Assembly: GCF_004016445.2 (NCBI RefSeq)
Contig: NZ_SADT02000001.1
Location: forward strand, 1,221,630 to 1,285,629
Length of the DNA stretch: 64,000 bases
Direction: 5' to 3'
Source of the DNA: Mesorhizobium sp. M2E.F.Ca.ET.219.01.1.1
GTDB taxonomy: Bacteria > Pseudomonadota > Alphaproteobacteria > Rhizobiales > Rhizobiaceae
Shown here: positions 18,251 to 28,593 of the stretch, piece by piece
Layout of the letters: each line of letters starts with the position of its first letter
Numbering within the stretch: the stretch's first letter is position 1
Notes under the pieces: generated by a model
Databases searched by the model: none
What the model saw: only the letters and a program-made list of their open reading frames with translations
Told to the model about the DNA's origin: nothing
Translations under genes and position numbers: made by a program

Positions 18251-18291
18251 TTCGTTTGCGTTTTCAGGCGGGAATCCCTTTATACGCGCTT

Positions 18292-18687
18292 GCCAGCTGG
18301 CCGGGCGGCCGCACCCGCGGGAACCGAAAGGTTGCGGGTGAGGAAAGTCCGGGCTCCATGGAGACACGGTGCCGGCTAACGGCCGGCGGGGGCGACCCCA
18401 GGGAAAGTGCCACAGAAAGCAAACCGCCGAAGCTTCGGCCGCGGCAAGGGTGAAAGGGTGGGGTAAGAGCCCACCGCGCGACTGGCAACAGGAGCGGCAG
18501 GGCAAACCCCACCGGGAGCAAAACCGAATAGGGGCGGTGCGAAGGGAAACCTTCGAGGGCTGTTTCCGGCCCACCGTCCGGGTAGGTTGCGTGAGGCGCA
18601 TGGCAACATGCGCCCAAGATGAATGGCCGCCACGTTCTCGCCGCAAGGCGAGGGCCATACAGAACCCGGCTTACAGGCCAGCTGGCA
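18292..18687 (+). ncRNA. rnpB: RNase P RNA (class A)
   Basis: The catalytic RNA that trims tRNA 5' ends together with RnpA. The ends pair as expected for helix P1 (GCCAGCTGG near 18292 with CCAGCTGGC ending at 18686-18687). The conserved core AGGAAAGTCCGGGCTCC (about 18341-18357), CACAGAAA (about 18411) and the 3' core GAACCCGGCTTACAGG are present. The length of about 396 nt is normal for alphaproteobacteria. A -10-like TATACG lies at 18281-18286, and ATTTTT directly follows P1 as terminator. Confidence 0.97.
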
Positions 18688-18849
18688 TTTTTCTCGTCGC
18701 GATAGCTGAACGGGATCAGGAGGTTACGCCGATGGGCGAGACCTTCGATTCAAGCATTTCTGCGAAACAGCCGCCTCGACGTGATCAAAACGCATCCTTG
18801 AAGCCGGTGCGATTAAATCGTACCTTCCAAGAAAGGATAGGAGCACGTC

Positions 18850-19134
18850 ATGGGCCAGGTCGACAAACGAAGCATCACGCTTTCGCCGGAACTGGCGCAG
18901 GCTGTCGACGATGTGGTCGCCGCCGGAGAATATGCTTCCGCGAGCGAGGTGATCCGCGATGCGCTCAGGCAGTGGAAGGAGCGCCGCGACCTCCTCGGCT
19001 ACACTGTCGAGGAATTGCGGGAAATGGTGCAGGAGGGGATCGATAGCGGACCGGCGCTGGACGGCCCCCCCTTAATGGAGCGATTGCGCGCCAGATATGC
19101 GAAGATGGCGGAAGCCAAAGGCGCTGATGAGTGA
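18850..19134 (+). CDS. parD: ParD-like ribbon-helix-helix antitoxin
   Basis: A 94-residue type II antitoxin. The N-terminal half is an RHH DNA-binding module (KRSITLSPELAQAVDDVVAAG, then SASEVIRDALRQWKER), and the C-terminal half is the flexible, acidic toxin-wrapping region (VEELREMVQEGIDSG). AGGAG lies 8 bases before the ATG. The gene overlaps the toxin gene by four bases, the normal antitoxin-first arrangement. A short palindrome CGATTAAATCG at 18810-18820 is a possible autoregulatory operator. Confidence 0.92.
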   Translation: MGQVDKRSITLSPELAQAVDDVVAAGEYASASEVIRDALRQWKERRDLLGYTVEELREMVQEGIDSGPALDGPPLMERLRARYAKMAEAKGADE

Positions 19135-19424
19135 AGTACCGCCTGCTTCCACAGGCACTGATCGACCTCGAAGTTATCGGCGACTATATCGCCGCCCACA
19201 ATCCTAATGCCGCAATCCGTTTTGTGGAAACTCTTCGGCGGCGATGGGACTTGCTAACTCTCCATCCACGATCAGGCGCACCACGCGATGACATCCTGCC
19301 GGGCATTCGCCACGTTGTTGTCGGGGAATATCTTACGTTTTATCGAATTGGCGGCGATGCGATCGAAATCCTGCGCGTGCTGCACGGCCGGCGCAGGATC
19401 GAGACAGAGGATCTGGGACCCTAG
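19131..19424 (+). CDS. parE: ParE/RelE-superfamily toxin
   Basis: A 97-residue plasmid-stabilisation-type toxin (MKYRLLPQALIDLEVIGDYIA at the start, LLTLHPRSGAPRDDILPGIRHVVVGEYLTFYRI in the centre, and IEILRVLHGRRRI at the end). ParE family members poison DNA gyrase, while RelE relatives cut mRNA; the sequence and the RHH partner favour ParE. It starts inside the antitoxin stop and has all the usual conserved segments, so it appears intact. It is followed at once by the convergent PLP-enzyme gene. Confidence 0.92.
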   Translation: MKYRLLPQALIDLEVIGDYIAAHNPNAAIRFVETLRRRWDLLTLHPRSGAPRDDILPGIRHVVVGEYLTFYRIGGDAIEILRVLHGRRRIETEDLGP

Positions 19425-19428
19425 CCGT

Positions 19429-20544
19429 TCAGTTGGTGACTTTGTCCAACGACGCCTCGATCGCCTGCCATAACTCCTCGACCGGCTCGCAACCCACCGA
19501 CAAGCGCACGAAGCCGGGCGGCACGGCGTCGCCGCGCTTCGAGCGCCGTTCGGCCGACGTGTGCACGCCACCGAAAGAGGTCGCCGATTCAATCAGCGTG
19601 CAATTGTCGATGAACGCCTCGGCCTGTTTCTCGGAGGCGAGTTCGAACGAGATCAGGAAGCCGAAGCGATCCATCTGGGCGCGGGCCAGATTGTGCGAGG
19701 CATCGCCCTCGAGCCCGGGATAGCGCAGGCCGCTGACCGCGCGGTGATCCTTCAGCCGCCGCGCGATCGTTTCGGCCGTGGAACACATCCGGTCGAAACG
19801 CACCTCCAGCGTTTCCAGCCCGCGATGGACAAGCCAAGCCTCGAAGGGGCCGGGGATGCCGCCGACCAGGCTGCGCCAGTCGGCCACCTTGGCGATGAGG
19901 TCGGCATCGCGGCTCGCGACATGGCCGAAGAGCACATCGGAATGACCGTTCACCGCCTTGGTGTCGGCGGAGACGACGATGTCGGCGCCGAGGTCGAGCG
20001 GACGCTGGCCGAAGGGCGTCATCGTCGTGTTGTCGACGACCAACAACCCATCCTGCCCGTGGACGGCTTCGGCCACCGCCACGATATCGCAAATGTCCAG
20101 CCGGGGATTGGACGGCGTCTCGGCAAAAACCAGCCGATAACCGTCGAAGCCACCGTCAAGGAAGGTTGGCGTCGGCCTAGTGTCGCAGGCAATGCCGAGG
20201 GGATTGAGAAAGCGCTCGGCCATGGCGCGCGTGGCGTGATAGCCGTCTGACGGCAGAAGCACGCGGTCGCCTGATTTCAGCAGCGCGAAAAACACCGACG
20301 AGATCGCGCCCATTCCGGACGGAAAGGCGACGCATTGCGCACCTTCGAGGTGGCCGAGCGCGTGCTCGACGGCGCGCCAGGTCGGATTGTCGTAGCGGCC
20401 ATACTGATCGAAGCCGGCCTCTGCGCCCGGCGTGTGGAAGATCGATGCCATGGTCAGCGGCAGAGGGATCGGGTCGCCCTTGGCGAAATCGTGGCTGCGC
20501 AAATGGGCAAGCGCCGCGGCGCGGGACTTCGCTGTTTCGGACAT
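19429..20544 (-). CDS. Cys/Met-metabolism PLP enzyme (cystathionine gamma-lyase/beta-lyase type)
   Basis: A 371-residue fold type I PLP enzyme. It has YGRYDNPTWRAVEHALGHLEG near residue 45, SGMGAISSVFFALLKSGD, ETPSNPRLDI, VDNTTMTPFGQRPLDLGAD, and SADTKAVNGHSD with the PLP lysine; LVGGIPGPFEAWLVHRGLETL follows. Cystathionine gamma-lyase, beta-lyase and methionine gamma-lyase share this pattern and I cannot separate them from sequence alone. It should act in the cytosol in transsulfuration. It is divergent from the dcw cluster and separated from it by a 399-base intergenic region. Confidence 0.88.
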   Translation of the reverse strand: MSETAKSRAAALAHLRSHDFAKGDPIPLPLTMASIFHTPGAEAGFDQYGRYDNPTWRAVEHALGHLEGAQCVAFPSGMGAISSVFFALLKSGDRVLLPSDGYHATRAMAERFLNPLGIACDTRPTPTFLDGGFDGYRLVFAETPSNPRLDICDIVAVAEAVHGQDGLLVVDNTTMTPFGQRPLDLGADIVVSADTKAVNGHSDVLFGHVASRDADLIAKVADWRSLVGGIPGPFEAWLVHRGLETLEVRFDRMCSTAETIARRLKDHRAVSGLRYPGLEGDASHNLARAQMDRFGFLISFELASEKQAEAFIDNCTLIESATSFGGVHTSAERRSKRGDAVPPGFVRLSVGCEPVEELWQAIEASLDKVTN

Positions 20545-20734
20545 CAGGCTTCATCCCTCCGGCTGTATGCAGTTGCCCGCGACGCTAGGCGTGGCGGCTG
20601 TTCGCGGCAAGAAGCGTCCTTTTGGGCCAGAGGCCTCTAAACCCTTCGTTAGGCTTAATGGAGGATAAAGACGAGACGTGCCTTCAGCCTGCGCTTTTGG
20701 GTTGTGGCGCCGATGTTTGTGATGCCTGTTCCCG

Positions 20735-20764
20735 TTGACGCCCATAGTACCCCATGATATCCCG
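20735..20764 (+). promoter_or_regulatory. candidate dcw promoter overlapped by a three-repeat MraZ-type operator
   Basis: TTGACG (20735-20740) and TATCCC (20758-20763) are separated by exactly 17 bases, a plausible sigma70-type promoter pointing at mraZ. Within and beside it, on the minus strand, TGGGC (20740-20744), TGGGG (20750-20754) and CGGGA (20760-20764) recur with a 10-base period. This matches the MraZ-binding pattern of TGGGN units separated by 5 bases known from E. coli. It suggests autoregulation of the cluster. The rest of the 20545-20943 gap shows no gene. Confidence 0.6.
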
Positions 20765-20943
20765 TTCACATCATCAAGCTTTCGTTCCGCGTCAGGGTGA
20801 AGCGTACGCCAATCGGGCAGCCGCGGCGGCTGCGCGTTTGCCGGTTTTCGCCCCGGTGAATGAAGCGATTTGCCGCGAGTGCGGCGAGGGCGCGGAGAAC
20901 AACATGGGAAGGGGTGCGGCGGCGGAAGCGGCTGTAGCGTTCA

Positions 20944-21402
20944 TTGGACCGATTTCTGTCAAACGCGGTGAACAGGATCGATGCGAAGGGGCGGGTCTCC
21001 GTTCCGGCGCATTTCCGTGCGGTGGTTCAGAAACGCGGCTATTCGGAGCTTTACGCGCTGCGTTGCCTGGATCTGCCCGCCATGGATGTCGGTGGGCTCG
21101 ACCTGCTCGACCGCTACGAGCAGCGGATCGCGCTGGAGGATCCCTTTCTGCAGACGGCGGACGATATGTCCTTCTTCTGCCACGGCGACGGGACATTCCT
21201 GAAGCTCGACCAGGATGGACGCATCACCATGACCGACTTCATCCGCGAGCATACGGGCATCTCGAACGAGGTGGCCTTTGTCGGCCGCGGCAATTTCTTT
21301 CAGATCTGGGAGCCGGGACGGCTTTCCGCCTATGGGGCGCAGGCGCGCGCCAGGCTTTTGCAGCTTCGGCAGGGGACGAAGCCCGGGGAGCGATCGGAAT
21401 GA
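20944..21402 (+). CDS. mraZ: transcriptional regulator MraZ
   Basis: A 152-residue double SpoVT/AbrB-like protein and the first gene of the dcw cluster. The first repeat is [24 protein letters not shown] and the second [21 protein letters not shown]; both hold the family's DxxGR signature. In other bacteria MraZ binds the cluster's own promoter and represses it. The start is a TTG, chosen because homologues begin MDRFLSN; no in-frame ATG gives that N-terminus. The stop overlaps rsmH by four bases. Confidence 0.95.
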   Translation: MDRFLSNAVNRIDAKGRVSVPAHFRAVVQKRGYSELYALRCLDLPAMDVGGLDLLDRYEQRIALEDPFLQTADDMSFFCHGDGTFLKLDQDGRITMTDFIREHTGISNEVAFVGRGNFFQIWEPGRLSAYGAQARARLLQLRQGTKPGERSE

Positions 21403-22415
21403 TGGCTGGCCACGGCGATGATCATCACGCCGTTGGCGGACCGGCCCGCCACATTCCGGTCCTCCTTGCCGAGGTGCTCGACGCGCTCGCGCCGAAGGCC
21501 GGCGAGACGATCGTCGACGGGACATTCGGCGCCGGCGGCTACACCAGCGCGATCCTCGATCGCGGCGCCTCCGTCGTTGCCATCGACCGCGACCCGGACG
21601 CGATCGAGGCGGGCAGGGCGCTGGAGCGGCAGGCCGGCGGCCGGCTGAGGCTTGTCCAGGCGCCGTTCTCGACATTGGACCAACATGTCGAAGGCGCCGA
21701 GGGCGTGGTGCTCGACATCGGCGTTTCGTCCATGCAGCTCGACCAGGCGGAGCGCGGCTTTTCCTTTCGCGCCGATGGGCCGCTCGACATGCGCATGGCG
21801 CAGTCGGGGCTTTCAGCCGCCGACGTCGTCAACACCTTCAAGGCCGGCGACCTTGCCCGCATCTTCGGCTTTCTCGGCGAGGAGCGCCATGCCGGCCGCA
21901 TCGCGCGCATGATCGAGAGCCGGCGTGAGAAGAAGCCGTTCGAGCGCACGCTCGATCTCGCCGACGCCATCGAAACGCATATCGGGAGAGGGCCGAAGGA
22001 CAAGATCCATCCGGCCACGCGCGTCTTCCAGGCGCTGCGCATCTTCGTCAATGACGAGCTCGGCGAGCTTGCAAGGGCGCTGCTGGCGGCCGAGCGGGTG
22101 CTGAAGCCCGGTGGCCGGCTTGCGGTCGTGACCTTCCACTCCCTGGAAGACCGCATCGTCAAGCGCTTCATCGCCGACCGTTCCGAAGCCGCCAGCGGCT
22201 CGCGACACATGCCAGACGCGCCCCAGCGCGCCACGACTTTCCGCAAGGCCGGCGGCGGCGTGACGCCGGGGGAGGCCGAGACAGCGGCCAACCCGCGAGC
22301 GCGCTCGGCGAGGCTGCGCGCGGCGATCCGCACCGATGCCCCGGCGCGCGCGGGCGATTTTTCGATTTTCGGCCTTCCAAAGCTTCCCGCCGTCGAACGG
22401 CCGGGGGAGAGGTGA
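21399..22415 (+). CDS. rsmH: 16S rRNA m4C1402 N4-methyltransferase
   Basis: RsmH (MraW) methylates C1402 of 16S rRNA with SAM in the cytosol. The 338-residue protein has [13 protein letters not shown], the SAM motif [11 protein letters not shown] at about 40-50, [31 protein letters not shown], and [14 protein letters not shown] near the end. The start ATGATGGCT overlaps the mraZ stop, and its stop is 4 bases before the GTG of ftsL. The same frame stays open far upstream through mraZ, but that extension has no family similarity. Confidence 0.96.
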   Translation: MMAGHGDDHHAVGGPARHIPVLLAEVLDALAPKAGETIVDGTFGAGGYTSAILDRGASVVAIDRDPDAIEAGRALERQAGGRLRLVQAPFSTLDQHVEGAEGVVLDIGVSSMQLDQAERGFSFRADGPLDMRMAQSGLSAADVVNTFKAGDLARIFGFLGEERHAGRIARMIESRREKKPFERTLDLADAIETHIGRGPKDKIHPATRVFQALRIFVNDELGELARALLAAERVLKPGGRLAVVTFHSLEDRIVKRFIADRSEAASGSRHMPDAPQRATTFRKAGGGVTPGEAETAANPRARSARLRAAIRTDAPARAGDFSIFGLPKLPAVERPGER

Positions 22416-22419
22416 GCAC

Positions 22420-22815
22420 GTGTTTCGTACCAGCGACATAGTCCTGATCGCCGTCATGGTCTCGGCCGCGGCCCTGACCTACAAGACCAAGCGCGAGGCA
22501 GAGGAGCAACTGGCGGCCGTGCAGAAGATCCAGGCCCAGATCCGCTACGAGGAAGACACGATCGATCTCCTCAAGGCGGATTGGAGCCTGCTTACCCAGC
22601 CATCGCGGCTGCAGAAGCTTGCCGACGTCTACAAAAGCCAGCTCGGGCTCGAACCGGTCGGCGCCCGCCAGATCGGTGGTCTTGACGACATTCCAGTGAA
22701 ACCGCTGACCATCGAGGACCTCTCCTCGCAACGGCTTGGCGGCATGGCCGACAATTCCGGCAATGGACCTGCGGGCGACAAGGACCCGGTCGTCACGGGG
22801 AGCACGGTGCAATGA
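22420..22815 (+). CDS. ftsL: cell division protein FtsL
   Basis: A 131-residue bitopic inner-membrane divisome protein. A transmembrane segment (DIVLIAVMVSAAALTYKT) begins at about residue 5 and is followed by a periplasmic coiled-coil (REAEEQLAAVQKIQAQIRYEEDTIDLLKADW) and the LTQPSRLQKLAD motif typical of alphaproteobacterial FtsL. The start is GTG at 22420, with GGGGGAGAGG upstream and the family-like N-terminus FRTSDIV. Longer in-frame ATG starts overlap rsmH extensively. It should complex with FtsQ and an FtsB encoded elsewhere. Confidence 0.9.
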   Translation: MFRTSDIVLIAVMVSAAALTYKTKREAEEQLAAVQKIQAQIRYEEDTIDLLKADWSLLTQPSRLQKLADVYKSQLGLEPVGARQIGGLDDIPVKPLTIEDLSSQRLGGMADNSGNGPAGDKDPVVTGSTVQ

Positions 22816-24536
22816 TCAGCAGGTTTCCAAGGATCGGTGACCTGCTAAAGCGTCGGAAGAAGATCGCCGAGGACGGCTCGATCGTCGTCGACGCCGCGCG
22901 CAAAGCGACGGGCGGAAAGGCCAGGACCCGCATCGTCATGACGATGGCGGTGTTCTTCACCCTCTATTCGACGATTGCCGGCCGGCTTGTCTATCTCGGC
23001 CTGCAGAATCCGGACCTGTCGGACGGCCCGCAGAGCCGGGTCACCGCATCGCGTCCCGACATCGTCGACCGCAACGGCGAAGTGCTGGCAACCGACATCA
23101 AGACGGCGTCGCTGTTTGCCGAGCCGCGGCGCATCGTCGATGCCGACGAAGCGATCGAGAAATTGTCGACCGTGCTGCCGGAGATCGACTACGAGCAGAC
23201 CTATCGCAAGCTCAAGAGCGGCGCCGGCTTCGTCTGGCTGCAGCGCCAGCTGACACCGAAGCAGCAGGCCGACATCATGGCGCTGGGCGTCCCCGGCCTC
23301 GGCTTCCGCACCGAAAAGCGCCGTTTCTATCCGAGCGGCGAGACCTCGTCCTATGTCGTTGGCCTGACTAATATCGACAACCAGGGCATCTCCGGCATGG
23401 AGAAGTATATCGACGAGCAGGGGCTGAGCGACCTGCAGGCGTCGGGCCTTGCCATCGCCAAGGACCTCAAGCCTGTCAGGCTTTCGATCGATCTGCGCGT
23501 CCAGCATGTGGTGCGCGACGAGATCGCCGCCGGCCTGGAGCGCTATCGCGCCATGGGCGCCGGCGCTGTCGTGCTGAACATCAAGACGGGCGAAGTGATG
23601 GCGATGGCCTCGGTGCCGGACTTCGACCCGAACAATCCGTATAACGCACAGGACAAGGACCGGCTGAACCGCATGTCGGCGGGCCTCTACGAGATGGGCT
23701 CGACGTTCAAGAGCTTCACCTCGGCCATGGCGCTCGATTCCGGCAAGGCGACGATGAACAGCCGCTTCGACGCGTCGCATCCGATCCGGGTCGGCCATCA
23801 GGCCATCCACGATTTCCACGGCAAGAACCGCGTGCTGTCGCTGCCGGAGGTGTTCCTCTATTCGTCCAACATCGGCTCGGCCAGGGAGGCAGAGCTCGTC
23901 GGCATCGAGGGGCACCGCGAATTCCTGCACCGCCTTGGCATTCTCGACAGGATGCAGACCGAACTGCCGGAGGTCGCGCGCCCGACCGAGCCTAAGGTCT
24001 GGAAACAGGTCAATTCGTTCACCATCGCCTTCGGTCATGGCGTGTCGACGACGCCGCTGCAGGCCGCTGTCGGCTGCGCGGCGCTGATGCAGGGCTATCT
24101 GATCGAGCCGACATTCCTGGTCCGCAGCGAACAGGAGGCCATGGCGGTGGCCAAGAGAGTGGTCGGCGACAAGACGGTCGAAGGCATGCGCTATCTCTAT
24201 ACGCTCAACGCCGAGAAGGGCTCGGCCAGAAACGCCAGGGCTCCCGGCTACCGCGTCGGCGGCAAGACCGGAACGGCCGAGAAGGTCATCAACGGCCGTT
24301 ATTCCAAGGAATTGAACTTCAACACCTTCGTCGCCGCCTTCCCCATGGACGATCCGCAATTTCTGGTGTTCACCATCGCCGACGCTCCGCATCCGGAAAA
24401 GCCCGGCATGACGGACGTTGCCGCCAACAATGCGGGGGTTATCGCCGGCAATATCATCAGGCGCTCGGCGGCCATGCTTGGCGTGAAGCCAGATTTCAGC
24501 CATGAAAATGGTGCAACGCTGGTTTCGTATCAGTGA
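22812..24536 (+). CDS. ftsI: septal peptidoglycan transpeptidase FtsI (PBP3)
   Basis: A class B penicillin-binding protein of 574 residues that cross-links septal peptidoglycan with FtsW. An N-terminal transmembrane helix (IVMTMAVFFTLYSTIAGRLVYLGL) is followed by the PBP dimerisation module (RPDIVDRNGEVLATDI) and the transpeptidase domain: STFK with nucleophile Ser297, SSN at about 351-353, and KTGTAEK with Lys485. All three motifs are intact. The length is normal for rhizobia. It overlaps ftsL by four bases. Confidence 0.96.
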   Translation: MISRFPRIGDLLKRRKKIAEDGSIVVDAARKATGGKARTRIVMTMAVFFTLYSTIAGRLVYLGLQNPDLSDGPQSRVTASRPDIVDRNGEVLATDIKTASLFAEPRRIVDADEAIEKLSTVLPEIDYEQTYRKLKSGAGFVWLQRQLTPKQQADIMALGVPGLGFRTEKRRFYPSGETSSYVVGLTNIDNQGISGMEKYIDEQGLSDLQASGLAIAKDLKPVRLSIDLRVQHVVRDEIAAGLERYRAMGAGAVVLNIKTGEVMAMASVPDFDPNNPYNAQDKDRLNRMSAGLYEMGSTFKSFTSAMALDSGKATMNSRFDASHPIRVGHQAIHDFHGKNRVLSLPEVFLYSSNIGSAREAELVGIEGHREFLHRLGILDRMQTELPEVARPTEPKVWKQVNSFTIAFGHGVSTTPLQAAVGCAALMQGYLIEPTFLVRSEQEAMAVAKRVVGDKTVEGMRYLYTLNAEKGSARNARAPGYRVGGKTGTAEKVINGRYSKELNFNTFVAAFPMDDPQFLVFTIADAPHPEKPGMTDVAANNAGVIAGNIIRRSAAMLGVKPDFSHENGATLVSYQ

Positions 24537-24590
24537 TTCTTGGGGCGCGCCGGCAACTGCGCGCTATTTTGTTGCGATGAACGGGACTCA

Positions 24591-26045
24591 ATGCATCTAA
24601 AAGATCTAGCCGGTATCCTGCCTGTCGAGGGAACAGCTTCCCGCGATCTGGAGGTTACCGGACTTTCCTCCGATTCCCGTCAGGTAGGACCCGGCGTGGT
24701 CTTCTTTGCGCTCGCCGGCAGCAAGGCCGATGGCTCGGCCTATGCCGCCGATGCCGCCAGCCGGGGTGCCGCCGCGATCGTCACCGGCAAGAGCGCGGCG
24801 GTTTCCGGCCTGTCTATCCCGGTTCTTGCCGTCGATGATCCGCGCCATGCGCTGGCGCTCGCCGCCGCTCGCTTCTTCGAAGGCCAGCCTGAGACCATGG
24901 TCGCCGTCACCGGCACCGCCGGCAAGACATCCGTCGCCGCTTTCACCCGCCAGATTTGGGAGCAGGCGGGGTTTGCCGCCGCCTCGATCGGCACGACCGG
25001 CGTGGTGGCGCCCGGCCGCAACGAGTATGGCTCGCTGACCACGCCCGACCCGGTGGCGCTGCACCGGTTGCTGAAGGAACTGGCGGATGCCGGTGTGACC
25101 CACGCCTCGATGGAAGCCTCGAGTCACGGCCTCGACCAGCGCCGTCTCGATGGCGTGAAACTCGCAGCCGGCGCCTTCACCAATCTCGGTCGCGACCACA
25201 TGGACTACCATCCGACCGTCGAGGATTATCACCGCGCCAAGCTGCGCCTGTTCGACACGCTGCTGCCGAAAGGCGCGCCGGCGATCGTCTTCGCCGACGA
25301 TCCCTGGTCGGAGCCGACCATCAAAGCCGCGAAGGCGGCTGGCTTGAAAGTGCTGACCGTCGGTCGCCATGGCGACTTCCTGACGCTGAAGCGGGTCGAG
25401 CATGAGCGCCATCGCCAGCGCGCCGAGATTTTGGCGGACGGCGTGCTGCACGAGGTCGACCTGCCCTTGGCGGGCGATTTCCAGATCGCCAACGCGCTGG
25501 TCTCGGCTGGCCTTGCCATCGCGACTGGAACGCCCGCTGGCAAAGGCTTGGCGGCATTGGAGAAATTGAAGGGCGCTCCCGGTCGGCTCGATCTTGTCGG
25601 CGCCACTGCCGCCGGCGCTCCTGTCTATGTCGACTACGCGCACAAGCCCGACGCGCTGGAAAACGTGCTGACCTCGGTCAGGCCTTTCACCACGGGCCGC
25701 GTCGTCGTGGTGTTCGGCTGCGGCGGCGACCGCGATCGGGGAAAAAGGCCGATCATGGGCGAGATCGCGACACGGCTCGCCGATATCGTCATCGTCACCG
25801 ACGACAATCCGCGCACGGAAGTGCCCGAGACCATCCGCGCGGCCATTCTCGCCGCGGCGCCCGGCGCCATCGAGATCGGCGACCGCCGCAAGGCGATCCA
25901 TAAGGCGGTGGCGATGCTGCGCGCCGGCGATACGCTGATCGTCGCCGGCAAGGGGCATGAGGAAGGCCAGACTATCGGCAGCGAAACCTTCCACTTCTCC
26001 GACCATGAGGAAGTGCGCGATGCGCTGAAGGAGCGCGCCGCATGA
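24591..26045 (+). CDS. murE: UDP-MurNAc-L-Ala-D-Glu:meso-diaminopimelate ligase
   Basis: A 484-residue Mur ligase that adds meso-DAP to the peptidoglycan precursor. The ATP site is VTGTAGKTS at about residues 105-113, followed by [19 protein letters not shown] and the substrate-recognition motif DNPRTE, which marks the diaminopimelate-specific rather than lysine-specific type. The ATG at 24591 begins [11 protein letters not shown] as in homologues; an in-frame extension of 17 codons upstream looks spurious. It is followed by murF with a four-base overlap. Confidence 0.96.
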   Translation: MHLKDLAGILPVEGTASRDLEVTGLSSDSRQVGPGVVFFALAGSKADGSAYAADAASRGAAAIVTGKSAAVSGLSIPVLAVDDPRHALALAAARFFEGQPETMVAVTGTAGKTSVAAFTRQIWEQAGFAAASIGTTGVVAPGRNEYGSLTTPDPVALHRLLKELADAGVTHASMEASSHGLDQRRLDGVKLAAGAFTNLGRDHMDYHPTVEDYHRAKLRLFDTLLPKGAPAIVFADDPWSEPTIKAAKAAGLKVLTVGRHGDFLTLKRVEHERHRQRAEILADGVLHEVDLPLAGDFQIANALVSAGLAIATGTPAGKGLAALEKLKGAPGRLDLVGATAAGAPVYVDYAHKPDALENVLTSVRPFTTGRVVVVFGCGGDRDRGKRPIMGEIATRLADIVIVTDDNPRTEVPETIRAAILAAAPGAIEIGDRRKAIHKAVAMLRAGDTLIVAGKGHEEGQTIGSETFHFSDHEEVRDALKERAA

Positions 26046-27475
26046 GCCTGCTGTGGACGTCGGAAGCGCTGGTCGAAGCCATGGGCGGCAGGCCGATCGG
26101 CTCGCTGCCGGAAGGCATCACCGGCATTTCGATCGACAGCCGCAGCCTGGAGCCGGGAAACGCCTTTTTCGCCATCAAGGGCGAGACGATGGACGGCCAT
26201 GATTTCGCGACCGCGGCGGTGAAAGCGGGAGCCGCCGTGCTGGTCGTCGCCGAGGGCAAGCTGCCCTCGCTCGGCCGGCTGACGGCGCCGATGATCGTCG
26301 TGCAGGACGTGCTTGCGGCCCTCGAGAAGCTCGGTGTGGCGGCCCGCGCCCGCTCGAAAGCCAAGATCATCGCGGTCACCGGCTCCGCCGGCAAGACGAC
26401 CACCAAGGAAGCGCTGCGCCATGTGCTGTCGGCGGTCGGCAAGGTGCACGCCTCGGCGCAGTCGTTCAACAATCATTGGGGCGTGCCGCTGACGCTCGCC
26501 CGCATGCCGCAGGACTGCGACTACGCGGTCTTCGAGATCGGCATGAACCATCCGGGCGAGATCAGGCCGCTGGTCAACATGGTCAGGCCGCATGTCGCCA
26601 TCGTGACGATCATTGCCGCCGCCCATCTCGGCTTCTTCAAGAATCTCGACGAGATCGCCATGGCCAAGGCCGAGATTTTCGAAGGGATCGAGCCCGGCGG
26701 CGCCGCACTGCTCAACCGCGACGACCCACGCTGGAAGCTGCTCGGGAAAATGGCGAAAGACGCAGGCGTCGAGCATGTCTTCGGCTTTGGCGAAAATGTC
26801 CGCTCGGCCTTCCGCCTTGTCGACTGCGAGCTTCATGCCGACCATTCCGACATCGCCGTCAAGATCGGCAAGAGGGACCTGTCGGCCCGTGTCGGGGCGC
26901 CCGGCCGCCATATCGTGCAGAACGTTCTGGCGGTGCTCGGCGCCGCGCAACTGGTCGGCGCCGATCTCGACAAGGTCGCGGCGGCGCTTGCCGACCTGTC
27001 GGCCGAACGGGGGCGTGGCCGGCGCCATGTCCTGCACCATCCAAACGGGCCGATCACGCTGATCGACGAGAGCTACAACGCCAATCCGGCGTCGATGGCG
27101 GCGGCGATGGCGCTGCTCAACGCCACACCGGTCTCGGGCGAGGGCCGGCGCATCGCGGTGCTGGGCGACATGCTGGAGCTTGGCAGCCATTCGGCCAAGC
27201 TCCACGCGGCACTGGCCGAACTGATCGTCGGCACGGGCACGCATAACGTCTTTCTCGGCGGTCCGGAAATGCAGGCGCTGGCAGGGGTTTTGCCGGCCGA
27301 TGTCCAGACCGAGTACCGGGCAGGCGTCGAGGAGCTGAAGCCGATCGTGATCGCAGCACTCAGGCCCGGCGACGTGGTGATGGTCAAATCGTCGAAAGGC
27401 ATCGGGTTTTCAAAGCTGGTCGAGGCGTTGCTCGGCAAATTTCCGGCGGAAGCCACAAACATTGAACCGACTTGA
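26042..27475 (+). CDS. murF: UDP-MurNAc-tripeptide:D-Ala-D-Ala ligase
   Basis: A 477-residue ligase that adds D-Ala-D-Ala, completing the UDP-MurNAc-pentapeptide. It has [24 protein letters not shown] at the N-terminus, the ATP loop [14 protein letters not shown] at about 116-129, [23 protein letters not shown], and [11 protein letters not shown] in the C-terminal domain. Start and stop are tightly packed with murE and mraY. Confidence 0.96.
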   Translation: MSLLWTSEALVEAMGGRPIGSLPEGITGISIDSRSLEPGNAFFAIKGETMDGHDFATAAVKAGAAVLVVAEGKLPSLGRLTAPMIVVQDVLAALEKLGVAARARSKAKIIAVTGSAGKTTTKEALRHVLSAVGKVHASAQSFNNHWGVPLTLARMPQDCDYAVFEIGMNHPGEIRPLVNMVRPHVAIVTIIAAAHLGFFKNLDEIAMAKAEIFEGIEPGGAALLNRDDPRWKLLGKMAKDAGVEHVFGFGENVRSAFRLVDCELHADHSDIAVKIGKRDLSARVGAPGRHIVQNVLAVLGAAQLVGADLDKVAAALADLSAERGRGRRHVLHHPNGPITLIDESYNANPASMAAAMALLNATPVSGEGRRIAVLGDMLELGSHSAKLHAALAELIVGTGTHNVFLGGPEMQALAGVLPADVQTEYRAGVEELKPIVIAALRPGDVVMVKSSKGIGFSKLVEALLGKFPAEATNIEPT

Positions 27476-27501
27476 GGTCGGCTCCGGGGGACGGAAGGAC
27501 C

Positions 27502-28584
27502 ATGTTCACACTGCTCGTCGATTTCGCGGACAAGATCTCGTTCTTCAACGTCTTCCGCTACATCACTTTTCGCACCGGCGGCGCGCTGATCACCTCGGCG
27601 CTGATTGTCTTCATCTTCGGGCCGACGATCATCAATTCGCTGCGCCTGCGGCAAGGAAAGGGCCAGCCGATCCGCGCCGACGGCCCGCAGACGCATTTCA
27701 AGAAGGCTGGAACGCCGACCATGGGCGGGTTGATGATCCTGTCCGGCATCATCGGTTCGTCGCTCCTATGGGCGAACCTTTCCTCGATCTATGTCTGGGT
27801 CGTGCTGCTGGTCACCGTCGGCTTCGGCTCGATCGGCTTTTACGACGACTATCTCAAGGTCACCAAGCAGTCGCATCTGGGCTTCTCCGGCAAAGCGAGG
27901 CTGGCGATTGAATTCGTCATAGCGGCCATCGCCGCGTGGGTGATAATGCATAACGGCCAGGCGCCGTTCTCGTCGTCTCTGACCTTCCCCTTCGCCAAGG
28001 AATTCCTGATCAACCTCGGCTGGTTCTTCGTCCCGTTCTCCTGCTTCGTCATCGTCGGCGCCGGCAATGCGGTGAACCTGACCGACGGCCTCGACGGCCT
28101 GGCGATCGTGCCGATCATGATCGCGGCCGCGTCCTTCGGTGTCATCGCCTATCTCTCGGGCAACGCGGTCTTCGCCGAATATCTGCAGATCCATTTCGTT
28201 CCCGGCACCGGTGAGCTTGCCGTCGTACTCGGCGCGGTGATCGGCGCCGGCCTCGGCTTCCTCTGGTTCAATGCCCCGCCGGCGGCGATCTTCATGGGCG
28301 ACACCGGCTCGCTGGCGATGGGCGGCCTGATCGGCACCATCGCCGTCGCCACCAAGCACGAGATCGTGCTGGTCATCGTCGGCGGCCTGTTCGTGGTCGA
28401 GATTTTCTCGGTCATAATCCAGGTCGGCTATTTCAAGATGACCGGCAAGCGCGTCTTCCTGATGGCGCCGATCCATCACCATTTCGAAAAGCTCGGCTGG
28501 ACCGAAAGCCAGGTGGTGATCCGCTTCTGGATCATTGCCGTCATCCTGGCGCTGGTCGGCCTCTCCACCCTGAAGCTCAGATAG
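27502..28584 (+). CDS. mraY: phospho-MurNAc-pentapeptide transferase
   Basis: An integral inner-membrane enzyme of 360 residues with about ten transmembrane helices. It moves phospho-MurNAc-pentapeptide to undecaprenyl phosphate to make lipid I. Conserved motifs are [22 protein letters not shown] (Asp-Asp pair), [23 protein letters not shown] and the MAPIHHHFE loop. GGAAGGA lies before the ATG of MFTLLVDF. Confidence 0.97.
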   Translation: MFTLLVDFADKISFFNVFRYITFRTGGALITSALIVFIFGPTIINSLRLRQGKGQPIRADGPQTHFKKAGTPTMGGLMILSGIIGSSLLWANLSSIYVWVVLLVTVGFGSIGFYDDYLKVTKQSHLGFSGKARLAIEFVIAAIAAWVIMHNGQAPFSSSLTFPFAKEFLINLGWFFVPFSCFVIVGAGNAVNLTDGLDGLAIVPIMIAAASFGVIAYLSGNAVFAEYLQIHFVPGTGELAVVLGAVIGAGLGFLWFNAPPAAIFMGDTGSLAMGGLIGTIAVATKHEIVLVIVGGLFVVEIFSVIIQVGYFKMTGKRVFLMAPIHHHFEKLGWTESQVVIRFWIIAVILALVGLSTLKLR

Positions 28585-28593
28585 GATGCCCGC

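Noticed and set aside
20905..20919. TGGGA and TGCGG, 10 bases apart, close to the mraZ start
   Set aside because: Only one good unit and one imperfect unit; the three-repeat block at 20740-20764 is a better MraZ site.
20754..21398. N-terminal extension of rsmH through the mraZ gene
   Set aside because: Open by chance; RsmH similarity begins only at 21399 and MraZ occupies the region in another frame.
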